A DNA stretch of 64,000 nt, taken from the NCBI RefSeq assembly GCF_030547245.1, contig NZ_JAUOQT010000002.1, forward strand, positions 579,236 through 643,235, read 5' to 3'. Below are positions 28,225-35,891 of the stretch, piece after piece; within the stretch, counting starts at the first letter, position 1, and each line of letters starts with the position of its first letter. The position numbers were made by a program, and so were the translations under genes. Under the pieces are notes generated by a model, which had not been told where the DNA came from, made no database searches, and saw only the letters and a list, made by a program, of their open reading frames with translations. The DNA is from Oceanihabitans sp. 2_MG-2023. GTDB lineage: Bacteria; Bacteroidota; Bacteroidia; Flavobacteriales; Flavobacteriaceae.

Positions 28225-29499
28225 ATGGATGCAACAACACCTAATAAATCATTTCTTAAAAAAATTATTGCTATTATATTAGGATTTGGTCCTGGAATTT
28301 TTGCTATTGGTTATACCATTGGTACAGGTAGTGTAACTTCTATGATTGTAGCAGGAAGCAAGTTTAACATGCAATTACTCTGGGTACTATTACTAAGTTG
28401 TATCTTCTCTGGTGTATTGATGTTTGCTTATGGAAATTACGGATTGATAACTGGTGAAACTGCACTCTTCGGATTTAAAAAACACTTAAAATACGGTAAA
28501 GCTTTAGCTATATTAATTATTATAGGAATCACATTTGGACAATGGAATTCTTTAATGGGAATTTTAGGGATATCTTCTAATATCATTTACGAAATTTTGG
28601 CTGTTAATTTTGATGGACTAAGTGATTTTAAATATGAAACTGTATTAATAACCGCTATCATCATCATCATAACATTTTACTTATTAATGCTAGTTGGTAA
28701 GTACACTTTTTTTGAAAAAATACTAGTCATTTTTGTAACCTTAATGGGATTCTCCTTTATACTATCCCTATGTTTTGTACAACCACTTCCTATAGATGTA
28801 GTTAAAGGATTAATACCAACAATTCCAGATGTACCAGGAGGCAAAATGTTAGTTGCCGCATTTGTTGGTACTACCATGGCTTCGGCTACATTTTTATCTA
28901 GACCTTTATTTGTAAAAGGAAAAGGATGGACTATTAAAAACTTAGAACAACAAAAAAAGGATTCTATAACAGCTGCAGTTTTAATCTTTTTAATTAGTGC
29001 AACTATTATGGCTGTGTCTGCTGGAGCTTTATTTTATGAAGGAAAAGAAGTAACACAAGTTTTAGATATGGCAAATACATTAGAACCTGTTGCTGGTAAA
29101 TGGGCCGTTACTATTTTCTTTTTTGGTGCTTTAAGTGCTGGTTTATCTTCTATTTTCCCTTGTCTATTAATTGCTCCTTTATTACTTGCCGATTACCAAT
29201 CTGGCGAATTAGATACAAACTCTAAACAGTTTAGAATTATAACCTTTATAGCTTGCCTAGTTGCTTTAATAGGCCCTGCTTTTGGCGCAAATCCTATAGA
29301 AGTTCAAATTCTTTCCCAAGTATTTAATGTATTTATTTTACCTGCAGTAGTATTAGGAATTATTCTAATGATAAATAATAAGAAAGTAATGAAAGATTAC
29401 AAAACCAATCTTGGAGTAAACATTGGGCTATTTGCCGCTTTATTCTTTTCGTTAGTAATTTCATACAACGGGATTCTTGCACTAACAGAATATTTTTAA
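28225..29499 (+). CDS. Nramp-fold transporter lacking canonical metal-binding motifs
   Basis: Inner-membrane protein of 424 residues with about 11 hydrophobic segments and the overall layout of Nramp (SLC11) transporters. In segment 1 the family's metal-binding DPGN is replaced by 'TIGTG' in 'FGPGIFAIGYTIGTGSVTSM' (21-40). In the segment-6 region 'AAFVGTTMASATFLSRP' no MPH motif is visible. Binding of Mn or Fe in the usual way is therefore unlikely, and another substrate is possible. It lies 32 bp after the gluconokinase/6PGDH fusion and 67 bp before an SDR gene. By position it could move a sugar acid or a cation needed by the lyases. Function is open; automatic annotation as a divalent metal transporter should be treated with caution. 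Confidence 0.75.
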   Translation: MDATTPNKSFLKKIIAIILGFGPGIFAIGYTIGTGSVTSMIVAGSKFNMQLLWVLLLSCIFSGVLMFAYGNYGLITGETALFGFKKHLKYGKALAILIIIGITFGQWNSLMGILGISSNIIYEILAVNFDGLSDFKYETVLITAIIIIITFYLLMLVGKYTFFEKILVIFVTLMGFSFILSLCFVQPLPIDVVKGLIPTIPDVPGGKMLVAAFVGTTMASATFLSRPLFVKGKGWTIKNLEQQKKDSITAAVLIFLISATIMAVSAGALFYEGKEVTQVLDMANTLEPVAGKWAVTIFFFGALSAGLSSIFPCLLIAPLLLADYQSGELDTNSKQFRIITFIACLVALIGPAFGANPIEVQILSQVFNVFILPAVVLGIILMINNKKVMKDYKTNLGVNIGLFAALFFSLVISYNGILALTEYF

Positions 29500-29566
29500 T
29501 AAAACAATTCGCAAAAAATAAATACATCAACAATAAAAACATCAACTCTATCAATACATACGCAAT

Positions 29567-30334
29567 ATGAATACGAATAAATTAACAGGAAAAAACGTTC
29601 TAATAACCGCTGGAGCACAAGGGATTGGAGAATCTATAACAAAACACTTTATTGATAATGGAGCCAATGTGGCAATTCATTATTTTTCTAGTGCAGATAC
29701 AGCAAACCAATTGACAGAATATGCAACTAGCAAAGGGCAAAAAGCAATAGCTATAAGTGGCGATCTAACCAAAGAGGCAGATGCTAATGCAATGTTAAAA
29801 ACAACAGTAGATGCACTTGGAAGTTTAGATATACTAATCAATAATGCAGGTTCCCTTGTTGCACGTAGAATGCTAGGCGATATAGAAACAGAATTCTGGC
29901 ACAAAGTAATGGACATTAACCTAACCTCCATGATGTTTGTTACAAGAGCAGCTGCGCCTTATTTAGCAAAAAACGAAAACAGTAGTATTGTTAATTTAGC
30001 ATCACTAGCAGGTCGTAAAGGTGGACACCCAGGATCTCTAGTATATGCAACAAGTAAAGGAGCTATCTTAACATTTACAAGAGCACTTTCCACAGAATTA
30101 GGAGATCAAGGTATTCGAGTTAATGCAGTTTCTCCTGGTCTTATTCTTGGAACTTCTTTTCATAACACACATACTACAAAAGAATCGGCAGCCGAAACTA
30201 CAGCTGGTATCCCAATTCAACGAGCAGGTAATGCTGCAGATGTTGCTAGAGCTGTTTTATTTCTAGCATCTGAATATGACGGTTTTATTACTGGAGCTAC
30301 ACTTGACATCAACGGAGGTGTTTACAACATGTAG
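29567..30334 (+). CDS. SDR-family oxidoreductase
   Basis: A 255-residue cytoplasmic short-chain dehydrogenase. The nucleotide-binding motif is 'ITAGAQGIG' (the usual TGxxxGIG with an alanine in the second position). 'NNAGS' and the catalytic Ser/Tyr/Lys set in 'LASLAGRKGG' and 'YATSKG' follow, with 'RVNAVSPGLILGT' and C-terminal 'GFITGATLDINGG'. It resembles sugar and sugar-acid dehydrogenases (glucose 1-dehydrogenase, gluconate 5-dehydrogenase, KduD) in general form. It ends the cassette with the gluconokinase/6PGDH fusion and the Nramp-like transporter, and a terminator lies 14 bp downstream. It is distinct from the second SDR at 44474, which better fits DEH reductase. A glucose- or uronate-type substrate yielding gluconate is my inference. 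Confidence 0.85.
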   Translation: MNTNKLTGKNVLITAGAQGIGESITKHFIDNGANVAIHYFSSADTANQLTEYATSKGQKAIAISGDLTKEADANAMLKTTVDALGSLDILINNAGSLVARRMLGDIETEFWHKVMDINLTSMMFVTRAAAPYLAKNENSSIVNLASLAGRKGGHPGSLVYATSKGAILTFTRALSTELGDQGIRVNAVSPGLILGTSFHNTHTTKESAAETTAGIPIQRAGNAADVARAVLFLASEYDGFITGATLDINGGVYNM

Positions 30335-30347
30335 TTGTTTATTACAG

Positions 30348-30393
30348 AGCCATTAACAAAATACTAATGTGTTTTTTTAATGGCTTATTTTTT
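30348..30393 (+). terminator. Terminator after the SDR cassette
   Basis: AGCCATTAA (30348-30356) pairs with TTAATGGCT (30377-30385), and a T-rich tail (TATTTTTTAT) follows. The loop is long (20 nt) and contains a T7 run. It closes the 20729-30334 transcription unit before the next promoter-operator. Confidence 0.75.
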
Positions 30394-30441
30394 ATCTTGT
30401 AATCAAAATAGCACAGGTTTGAGTTAAAAGTCTATATATTA

Positions 30442-30495
30442 TTTGGAAAATTATAAAAATCACGTATATTGGTAAACCAATCTGGTAAACCAATT
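30442..30495 (+). promoter_or_regulatory. Promoter and double GntR-type operator, copy 2 (before second PL6)
   Basis: TTTG at 30442-30445 stands 19 bp before a TATATTGG -7-like box (30465-30472). The operator TTGGTAAACCAA (30469-30480) plus TCTGGTAAACCAA (about 30481-30493) follows with the same 13-bp period as at the other two sites. The operator ends only about 6 bp before the ATG at 30500, so the transcript leader must be extremely short and the operator also covers the translation start region. Confidence 0.8.
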
Positions 30496-30499
30496 GTTT

Positions 30500-32842
30500 A
30501 TGACAAACCAACTAAAGCATTTTACTACTATAATTTTTCTTTTTTTACTAGTATTTTCATGTAATGAAAGTGAAAATAATGCTTTATTAGTAAATGATTT
30601 ATCCGAATTTAACAAGGCTGTAAAAAACGCAAATCCAGGAGATATTATCACACTAGCTAACGGTGTTTGGAAAGATGCAGAATTGGTATTTGAAGGAAAA
30701 GGGACAGCAGAAGATCCTATTACACTTAACGTTGAAGAAAAAGGAAAAGTAACTTTAGAAGGAAATTCAAACTTGCAATTAGCTGGTGAACATTTAATTG
30801 TTGAAGGTCTAGTTTTTAAAAATGGTTTCACTCCTACTAACGCAGTAATTTCTTTCAGAAAAAACAGAGAAGAAATAGCAAACAATAGTCGTTTAACCGA
30901 ATGTGTTATAGACAACTACAATAATCCAGAGCGTCAAGTACAAGATTATTGGATTACTATTTACGGAAAAAATAACCGTATAGACCACAACCATATTGTT
31001 GGTAAAAAGAACCTTGGTGTAACTATGATTGTTGGATTAGACACCAAATCGAGTAGAGCAAACAACCATAAAATTGATCACAACTATTTTGGCCCAAGAC
31101 CAACTTACGGAAATAATGGAGGAGAAACTTTACGTATTGGGACAAGTCATCATGCACTAGAAAACTCAAACACTTTAGTAGCGTCTAATTATTTTGACAG
31201 AACAAATGGCGAACATGAAATTATTTCAAACAAAGCTTGTCAAAACACCTTTAAATACAATACTTTTTTTGAGTGTACTGGTACATTAACTATGCGTCAT
31301 GGAAATGAAACCTTAGTTGATGGAAATATGTTTATTGGAAACAACAAACCAAGTACAGGAGGTGTTCGTATTATTAACGAAACACAAACGGTTATTAATA
31401 ATTATCATATTGGTTTAACCGGTTACCGTTTTAGAGGTGCATTTGTAATGATGAATGGCGTACCAAATTCACCACCAAATCGTTATGTTCCTGTTATAAA
31501 TTCAAAAGCAAACAATAATATATTTATTGATTGCAATCATATTCTTTTTGGTGCTGGTAATGATGCCGAAAGAAGTCAAGCTCCAAGAACTTCAGAATTT
31601 TCAGGTAATATTATTTACAATAAAAACGAAAGTGACATTTTTACTATCGATGCCGATATTAGCGGCATTACATTTAAGAATAATCTTCTTAGCAAAGACG
31701 GCAAAACTTCTATTAATGAAGGTTTTGAAAATGCCGAGATCTCCTTAGTAAAAAATAAACAAGGATACTTCATCCCGAAGTCAGATAAAATTAAAAGGGC
31801 AATCAACATCAGTCCAAAAATTGCTACAAAAGAAAATACTGGTACAACTTGGTATTCCAAAAAAGACACAAACATTGCTTTTAATTCAGGAAAAACAACA
31901 AAAGTTGCTCCAGGAATTAATACATTATATGAAGCAACAAAAAATTCAGAAGCAGGAGATATTTTAGTATTAGAATCGAGCAAAAATTATTTAATAACTA
32001 AAGCAGCAAAAATTAATCACCCATTAACTATAAAATCATCAGGAAAAGAAAAGCCTGTTATTTTATTTGAACGTATGATGGCTTTAGAAATTCAAAATGG
32101 CGGAAGTTTGTCACTAGAAAACATCACTTTTGATGGTACTAAATCTCCAGACTACGCAGGAAATTCTGTAATTAGTACTAGTAAAAATTCCATGCTAGAT
32201 AATTACAAACTATTTATTGACAATTGCGAATTTAAAGATATGGTTGTTAACCATTCGTTTGATGTACTAAGAGTCTCTAAAGGCACTTTCGCAGATACTA
32301 TTAGTATTCAAAATTCTAAATTCAAAAACATCTCTGGTCACATTGCTGCATTAGATAAAGAAACGGATGACATTGGCGCATATAATGTAGAATACTTTAT
32401 TATGAAAAACAATACAGTAACCGATTTACAAGGTGCTGCTTTACGTTTATATAGAGGCGGAAAAGACGAAAGTACTTTCGGTCCATTTTTAGAAGTAGAC
32501 CACAACGTATTTAATAATGTAGGTTTTGGCAAAAAGAATAAATATAAATCTGCTATGTCTTTATATGGCGTTCAAGTTAACAATATTGAAAACAACAACT
32601 TTAACAATACAGCTGGTTTAAACATGCACTTAGTAGTAGGTGAACCAATTGTAAATGTATTAAATAACAACTATTACAAATCTGGAAAAATTGAAGTTAC
32701 CGGAAATCAAAAACATACTATAGAAAACCTATATAACATAGCTCCAACTTTTAAAAAAGGAACCTTTGAACTATCAAAGGATTCTTCATTAAGAGGAAAA
32801 GGAACTGACCATAAAAACATAGGACCTATTTCTAATAACTAA
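30500..32842 (+). CDS. PL6 alginate lyase, second copy, lipoprotein
   Basis: Two-part beta-helix lyase of 780 residues, paralogous to the PL6 at 20729. Lipobox C21 ('LLVFSC'), PL6 domain from about 30 ('SEFNKAVKNANPGDIITL'), calcium-region 'NNGGETLRIG' (205-214), active-site K245 in 'HEIISNK' and R266 in 'LTMRHGN'. The second helix starts near 465 ('NTLYEATKNSEAGDILVLE'). I chose the ATG at 30500; a TTG two codons earlier (30494) is also open but lies in the operator. This copy has the standard 'NGGET', whereas the first copy has 'ARGET', a possible functional difference. The stop is 2 bp before the PL17 start. Confidence 0.93.
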   Translation: MTNQLKHFTTIIFLFLLVFSCNESENNALLVNDLSEFNKAVKNANPGDIITLANGVWKDAELVFEGKGTAEDPITLNVEEKGKVTLEGNSNLQLAGEHLIVEGLVFKNGFTPTNAVISFRKNREEIANNSRLTECVIDNYNNPERQVQDYWITIYGKNNRIDHNHIVGKKNLGVTMIVGLDTKSSRANNHKIDHNYFGPRPTYGNNGGETLRIGTSHHALENSNTLVASNYFDRTNGEHEIISNKACQNTFKYNTFFECTGTLTMRHGNETLVDGNMFIGNNKPSTGGVRIINETQTVINNYHIGLTGYRFRGAFVMMNGVPNSPPNRYVPVINSKANNNIFIDCNHILFGAGNDAERSQAPRTSEFSGNIIYNKNESDIFTIDADISGITFKNNLLSKDGKTSINEGFENAEISLVKNKQGYFIPKSDKIKRAINISPKIATKENTGTTWYSKKDTNIAFNSGKTTKVAPGINTLYEATKNSEAGDILVLESSKNYLITKAAKINHPLTIKSSGKEKPVILFERMMALEIQNGGSLSLENITFDGTKSPDYAGNSVISTSKNSMLDNYKLFIDNCEFKDMVVNHSFDVLRVSKGTFADTISIQNSKFKNISGHIAALDKETDDIGAYNVEYFIMKNNTVTDLQGAALRLYRGGKDESTFGPFLEVDHNVFNNVGFGKKNKYKSAMSLYGVQVNNIENNNFNNTAGLNMHLVVGEPIVNVLNNNYYKSGKIEVTGNQKHTIENLYNIAPTFKKGTFELSKDSSLRGKGTDHKNIGPISNN

Positions 32843-32844
32843 AC

Positions 32845-35124
32845 ATGACACAATCTAAAAATTTCATATTTAAATTTGCTTTAGTCGCAATTGTATTCAC
32901 TGTATTTTCTTGTAAAAAAGAAAATACAGCTGGTACAAATTCTAAATCAGAAACATCCATTTCACAAGAGCATCCAAAATTAATTCTTACCGCTCAGGGT
33001 GTAAAAAACATTAGAGAACAATTAGGGTCCATTCCAATTTTCGATAATTCACTTCAAGCAGTTAAAGAAGAAATTGATGCAGAAATTAAAGCAGGTATAG
33101 AAGTTCCAATTCCTAAAGATTATTCCGGTGGTTATACACACGTAAGACATAAACGCAATTGGGTAGTACTACAAAAAGCTGGTGTTTTATATCAAATATT
33201 AGACGATGAAAAATATGCGCAATATGTTAAAGACATGTTGATGCAATACGAAAAACTATACAAAACACTTCCACTACACCCAAAAACTAGATCTTATGCT
33301 AGAGGGAAATTATTCTGGCAATGCTTAAACGATTCTAACTGGTTGGTTTATGTAAGTCAAGCGTACGATTGCATCTACAATTATTTAACCGAAGAAGAAC
33401 GCAACAAATTAGAAAACAATTTATTTAAGCCATTTGCAGATCATATTTCTATAGATAGCCCGCAATTTTACCAAAGAGTTCACAACCACAGTACTTGGGG
33501 TAATGCAGCTGTTGGTATGATTGGTTTGGTAATGAATGACCAAGAATTAATAGATCGTGCTTTATACGGAATTAAAGGTGTCGATTTAGACACAAAAGCT
33601 AAAGATGATGATGGTGGATTTTTAAATAAAGATGGAAAAGCTGGCTTTTTAGCAAATATTGAAGAACCTTTTTCTCCAGATGGCTATTATAATGAAGGGC
33701 CATATTACCAGCGTTATGCTATGTATCCTTTTTTAATTTTTGCAGAGGGTCTTCATAATGTAAAGCCAGAATTGAAGATTTTTGAATATAAAGAAGGAGT
33801 ACTACTAAAATCTATAAATGCACTTTTAAATTTATCGGATGCAGATGGGGAATTTTTTCCACTTAACGATGGACAAAAAGGTATGTCATATTATAATAGT
33901 GCTTTAGTTACTGCAGTAGATATTTCGTATCATTTTGGAAAACAAGATCCTGGTTTACTATCTATTGCAAAAGAACAAAATACAGTCCTATTAGATGATT
34001 CTGGTTTGGCAGTAGCACTGGGTATAAAAAATGGCAAAGAAAAACCGTTTCTTAAAAAATCCATTAACTTATCCGACGGCCCAGAAGGAACACAAGGCGG
34101 TGTTGGTATTTTAAGAAACGAAGATATCGAACTTGTTTTTAAATATGCTGCACAAGGATCCAGCCATGGGCACTATGATAAGTTATCCTATTCGTTATAT
34201 GAAAAAGGAGAAGAAGTGATTCAAGATTATGGTCTAGCACGATTTGTAAATATTGAACAAAAAGGTGGAGGAAATTATCTTAAAGAAAATAAAACTTGGG
34301 CAAAACAAACTATTGCACATAATACTGTTACGCAAAATGAAACCTCTCATTTTACAGGAAAATATGATATTGGAAGTTTACATCATTCCGATTTACATTA
34401 TTTCTCTTCAGAAAATGAAAACGTACAAATCGTGAGCGCTAAAGAAACAAACGCATATCCAGGAACCGAAATGCTTCGCACAATGGCTATCATTAAAGAA
34501 AAAGATTTCGAAAAACCATTTATGCTAGATATCATGAAGATAACTTCAGCTTCAGCGAACCAATACGATTTTCCGTATTACTATTTCGGACAAGTTTTAC
34601 AAACAAATTTCGATTTCCAAACATCCGAAACATTAAAACCACTAGGAACTAAAAATGGGTATCAACATTTATTTGTCGAAGCTACTGCAAAAGCAAATAC
34701 AGATAATTCTAAATTCTCATGGCTAAATAAAAATAAATTCTATACCTTAACTACTGTAACTAATGCCAATGATGCATTATTGTTTACCAGAATTGGTGCA
34801 AACGACCCAGAATTTAATCTAAGAAGAGACCCTGCAGTAATTTTAAGAAGAAAAAATACAAAAAATACCACTTTTGTTTCCATAATAGAAACACATGGTA
34901 GTTATAGTCCAATTTCTGAATCTGCTTTAAATTCAAATAGTACTATTGCAGCTTTACAAGTAATTTTAGACACAACAGATTATACTGCAATAGCGATAAC
35001 AACTATAAATAATAATACCAAAATATTTATTACAGTAAATACAAACACTTCAAAAGAGACAAAACATAGTATAAAAATTAACAATAAGAATTATGAGTGG
35101 TCTGGTTCTTATTATTTCAAATAA
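32845..35124 (+). CDS. PL17 oligoalginate lyase, lipoprotein
   Basis: Exolytic lyase that releases unsaturated monouronate (DEH precursor) from alginate oligomers, most likely periplasmic. Lipobox cysteine in 'TVFSC', then 'HPKLILTAQGVKNIREQLG', the standard PL17 start. The toroid has 'YQRVHNHSTWGNAAVGM' (H213, N214, H215) and 'YNEGPYYQRYAMYPF' (Y287/Y288), positions matching the catalytic Asn/His/Tyr of characterised PL17 enzymes. The heparinase II/III-like domain has 'GSSHGHYDKLSYSLYEKGEEVIQDYGLARF'-type sequence with its zinc-site histidines. The 759-residue length is usual. It lies between PL6 and KdgF, so product release and ring opening are encoded together. Confidence 0.95.
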   Translation: MTQSKNFIFKFALVAIVFTVFSCKKENTAGTNSKSETSISQEHPKLILTAQGVKNIREQLGSIPIFDNSLQAVKEEIDAEIKAGIEVPIPKDYSGGYTHVRHKRNWVVLQKAGVLYQILDDEKYAQYVKDMLMQYEKLYKTLPLHPKTRSYARGKLFWQCLNDSNWLVYVSQAYDCIYNYLTEEERNKLENNLFKPFADHISIDSPQFYQRVHNHSTWGNAAVGMIGLVMNDQELIDRALYGIKGVDLDTKAKDDDGGFLNKDGKAGFLANIEEPFSPDGYYNEGPYYQRYAMYPFLIFAEGLHNVKPELKIFEYKEGVLLKSINALLNLSDADGEFFPLNDGQKGMSYYNSALVTAVDISYHFGKQDPGLLSIAKEQNTVLLDDSGLAVALGIKNGKEKPFLKKSINLSDGPEGTQGGVGILRNEDIELVFKYAAQGSSHGHYDKLSYSLYEKGEEVIQDYGLARFVNIEQKGGGNYLKENKTWAKQTIAHNTVTQNETSHFTGKYDIGSLHHSDLHYFSSENENVQIVSAKETNAYPGTEMLRTMAIIKEKDFEKPFMLDIMKITSASANQYDFPYYYFGQVLQTNFDFQTSETLKPLGTKNGYQHLFVEATAKANTDNSKFSWLNKNKFYTLTTVTNANDALLFTRIGANDPEFNLRRDPAVILRRKNTKNTTFVSIIETHGSYSPISESALNSNSTIAALQVILDTTDYTAIAITTINNNTKIFITVNTNTSKETKHSIKINNKNYEWSGSYYFK

Positions 35125-35147
35125 ATAAACCAACTTAAATTAAAATT

Positions 35148-35519
35148 ATGAAAAGATTTAGTGAAAAATATGTTATCACAAAAAACATGGACTGGGAAGT
35201 TCTTGGAGGAGGAGTATCTAGAAAATTTTTAGGTTACGATAACCAAATCATGATGGTAAGAGTCAAATTTGATAAAGGAGCATTAGGCGCACCGCATCAA
35301 CATTTTCATACACAAGCTACCTATTGTGTTTCTGGAAAATTTGAATTTGAAATTGATGGTGTAAAGCAAATTGTAGAAGCTGGAGATGGCGTTTATATTG
35401 AACCAAATTTATTACATAGCGCAGTTTGTCTAGAAGAAGGGGAACTAATTGATACATTTAGCCCAGTAAGAGAAGATTTCTTAAGTGGTGATTCTGTTTC
35501 TTATTTTGGAGATAAATAG
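35148..35519 (+). CDS. kdgF: KdgF-like cupin, unsaturated uronate ring-opening enzyme
   Basis: Small cytoplasmic cupin (123 residues) that converts 4,5-unsaturated monouronates from alginate or pectin into the linear keto form (DEH/DKI). The cupin metal site is visible in 'APHQHFHTQATYCVSGKFEFEIDG' (H50, H52, H54, Q56 as candidate ligands) and 'EPNLLHSAVCLEEG' (H90). No signal peptide is seen. It is 23 bp after PL17, whose product is its substrate, which strongly supports the KdgF assignment over a generic cupin. The preceding genes share the operator at 30469, so it is presumably induced with them. Confidence 0.87.
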   Translation: MKRFSEKYVITKNMDWEVLGGGVSRKFLGYDNQIMMVRVKFDKGALGAPHQHFHTQATYCVSGKFEFEIDGVKQIVEAGDGVYIEPNLLHSAVCLEEGELIDTFSPVREDFLSGDSVSYFGDK

Positions 35520-35650
35520 ACTCAAAAAGACAATTACATTATAAAAGAGAGTTTTATAAAAAAACAAAATAAAGCGCTTAAGCAAAATACCAATGTTTGC
35601 TATTTTAACTTAAATATCACCTATTTTAACATATAAAAATTACGAAAACG

Positions 35651-35702
35651 TTGGAATTAACAAAATTTTATATATATTTGGTAAACCAATCTGGTAAACC
35701 AA
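35651..35702 (+). promoter_or_regulatory. Promoter and double GntR-type operator, copy 3 (before SusC)
   Basis: TTG at 35651-35653, 19-bp spacer, perfect TATATTTG -7 box at 35673-35680. The double operator TTGGTAAACCAA (35678-35689) plus TCTGGTAAACCAA (35690-35702) overlaps the -7 box by three bases. It has the same layout and the same 13-bp period as copies 1 and 2. Unlike copy 2, it is followed by a leader of about 190 bp before the start codon. Confidence 0.88.
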
Positions 35703-35891
35703 TTTAATTTTGGGCTTAAAAAACAAAAAAAGGACAAGTAAAATAACCTATCCTTTTTTAAAAAACTTCTTTGACGGGAAGTAATTATGTAATAAAACAT
35801 AACATTACAAAAGTAACAAACATATTGATACTTGCCTAATGATTGTGTTTTTAGTAAAACAAATTAATTAACTAAAAATTAAAAATCAATT
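35703..35891 (+). promoter_or_regulatory. susC leader with terminator-like hairpin
   Basis: Between the operator and the SusC start the leader holds a 9-bp stem, AAAAAAGGA (35726-35734) with TCCTTTTTT (35751-35759), which looks like an intrinsic terminator. A second small stem follows (ACTTC 35765-35769 with GAAGT 35778-35782). No open frame is present. This arrangement could attenuate the susC transcript or yield a short leader RNA. The structure is seen directly; the regulatory role is inferred. Confidence 0.6.

Noticed and set aside
30494..30499. TTG start two codons before the second PL6 ATG
   Set aside because: The ATG at 30500 gives the same signal peptide and the TTG is within the operator; the difference is minor.
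31615..31983. 122-codon minus-strand frame within the second PL6
   Set aside because: It is opposite to a conserved beta-helix domain and shows no domain or initiation signal.
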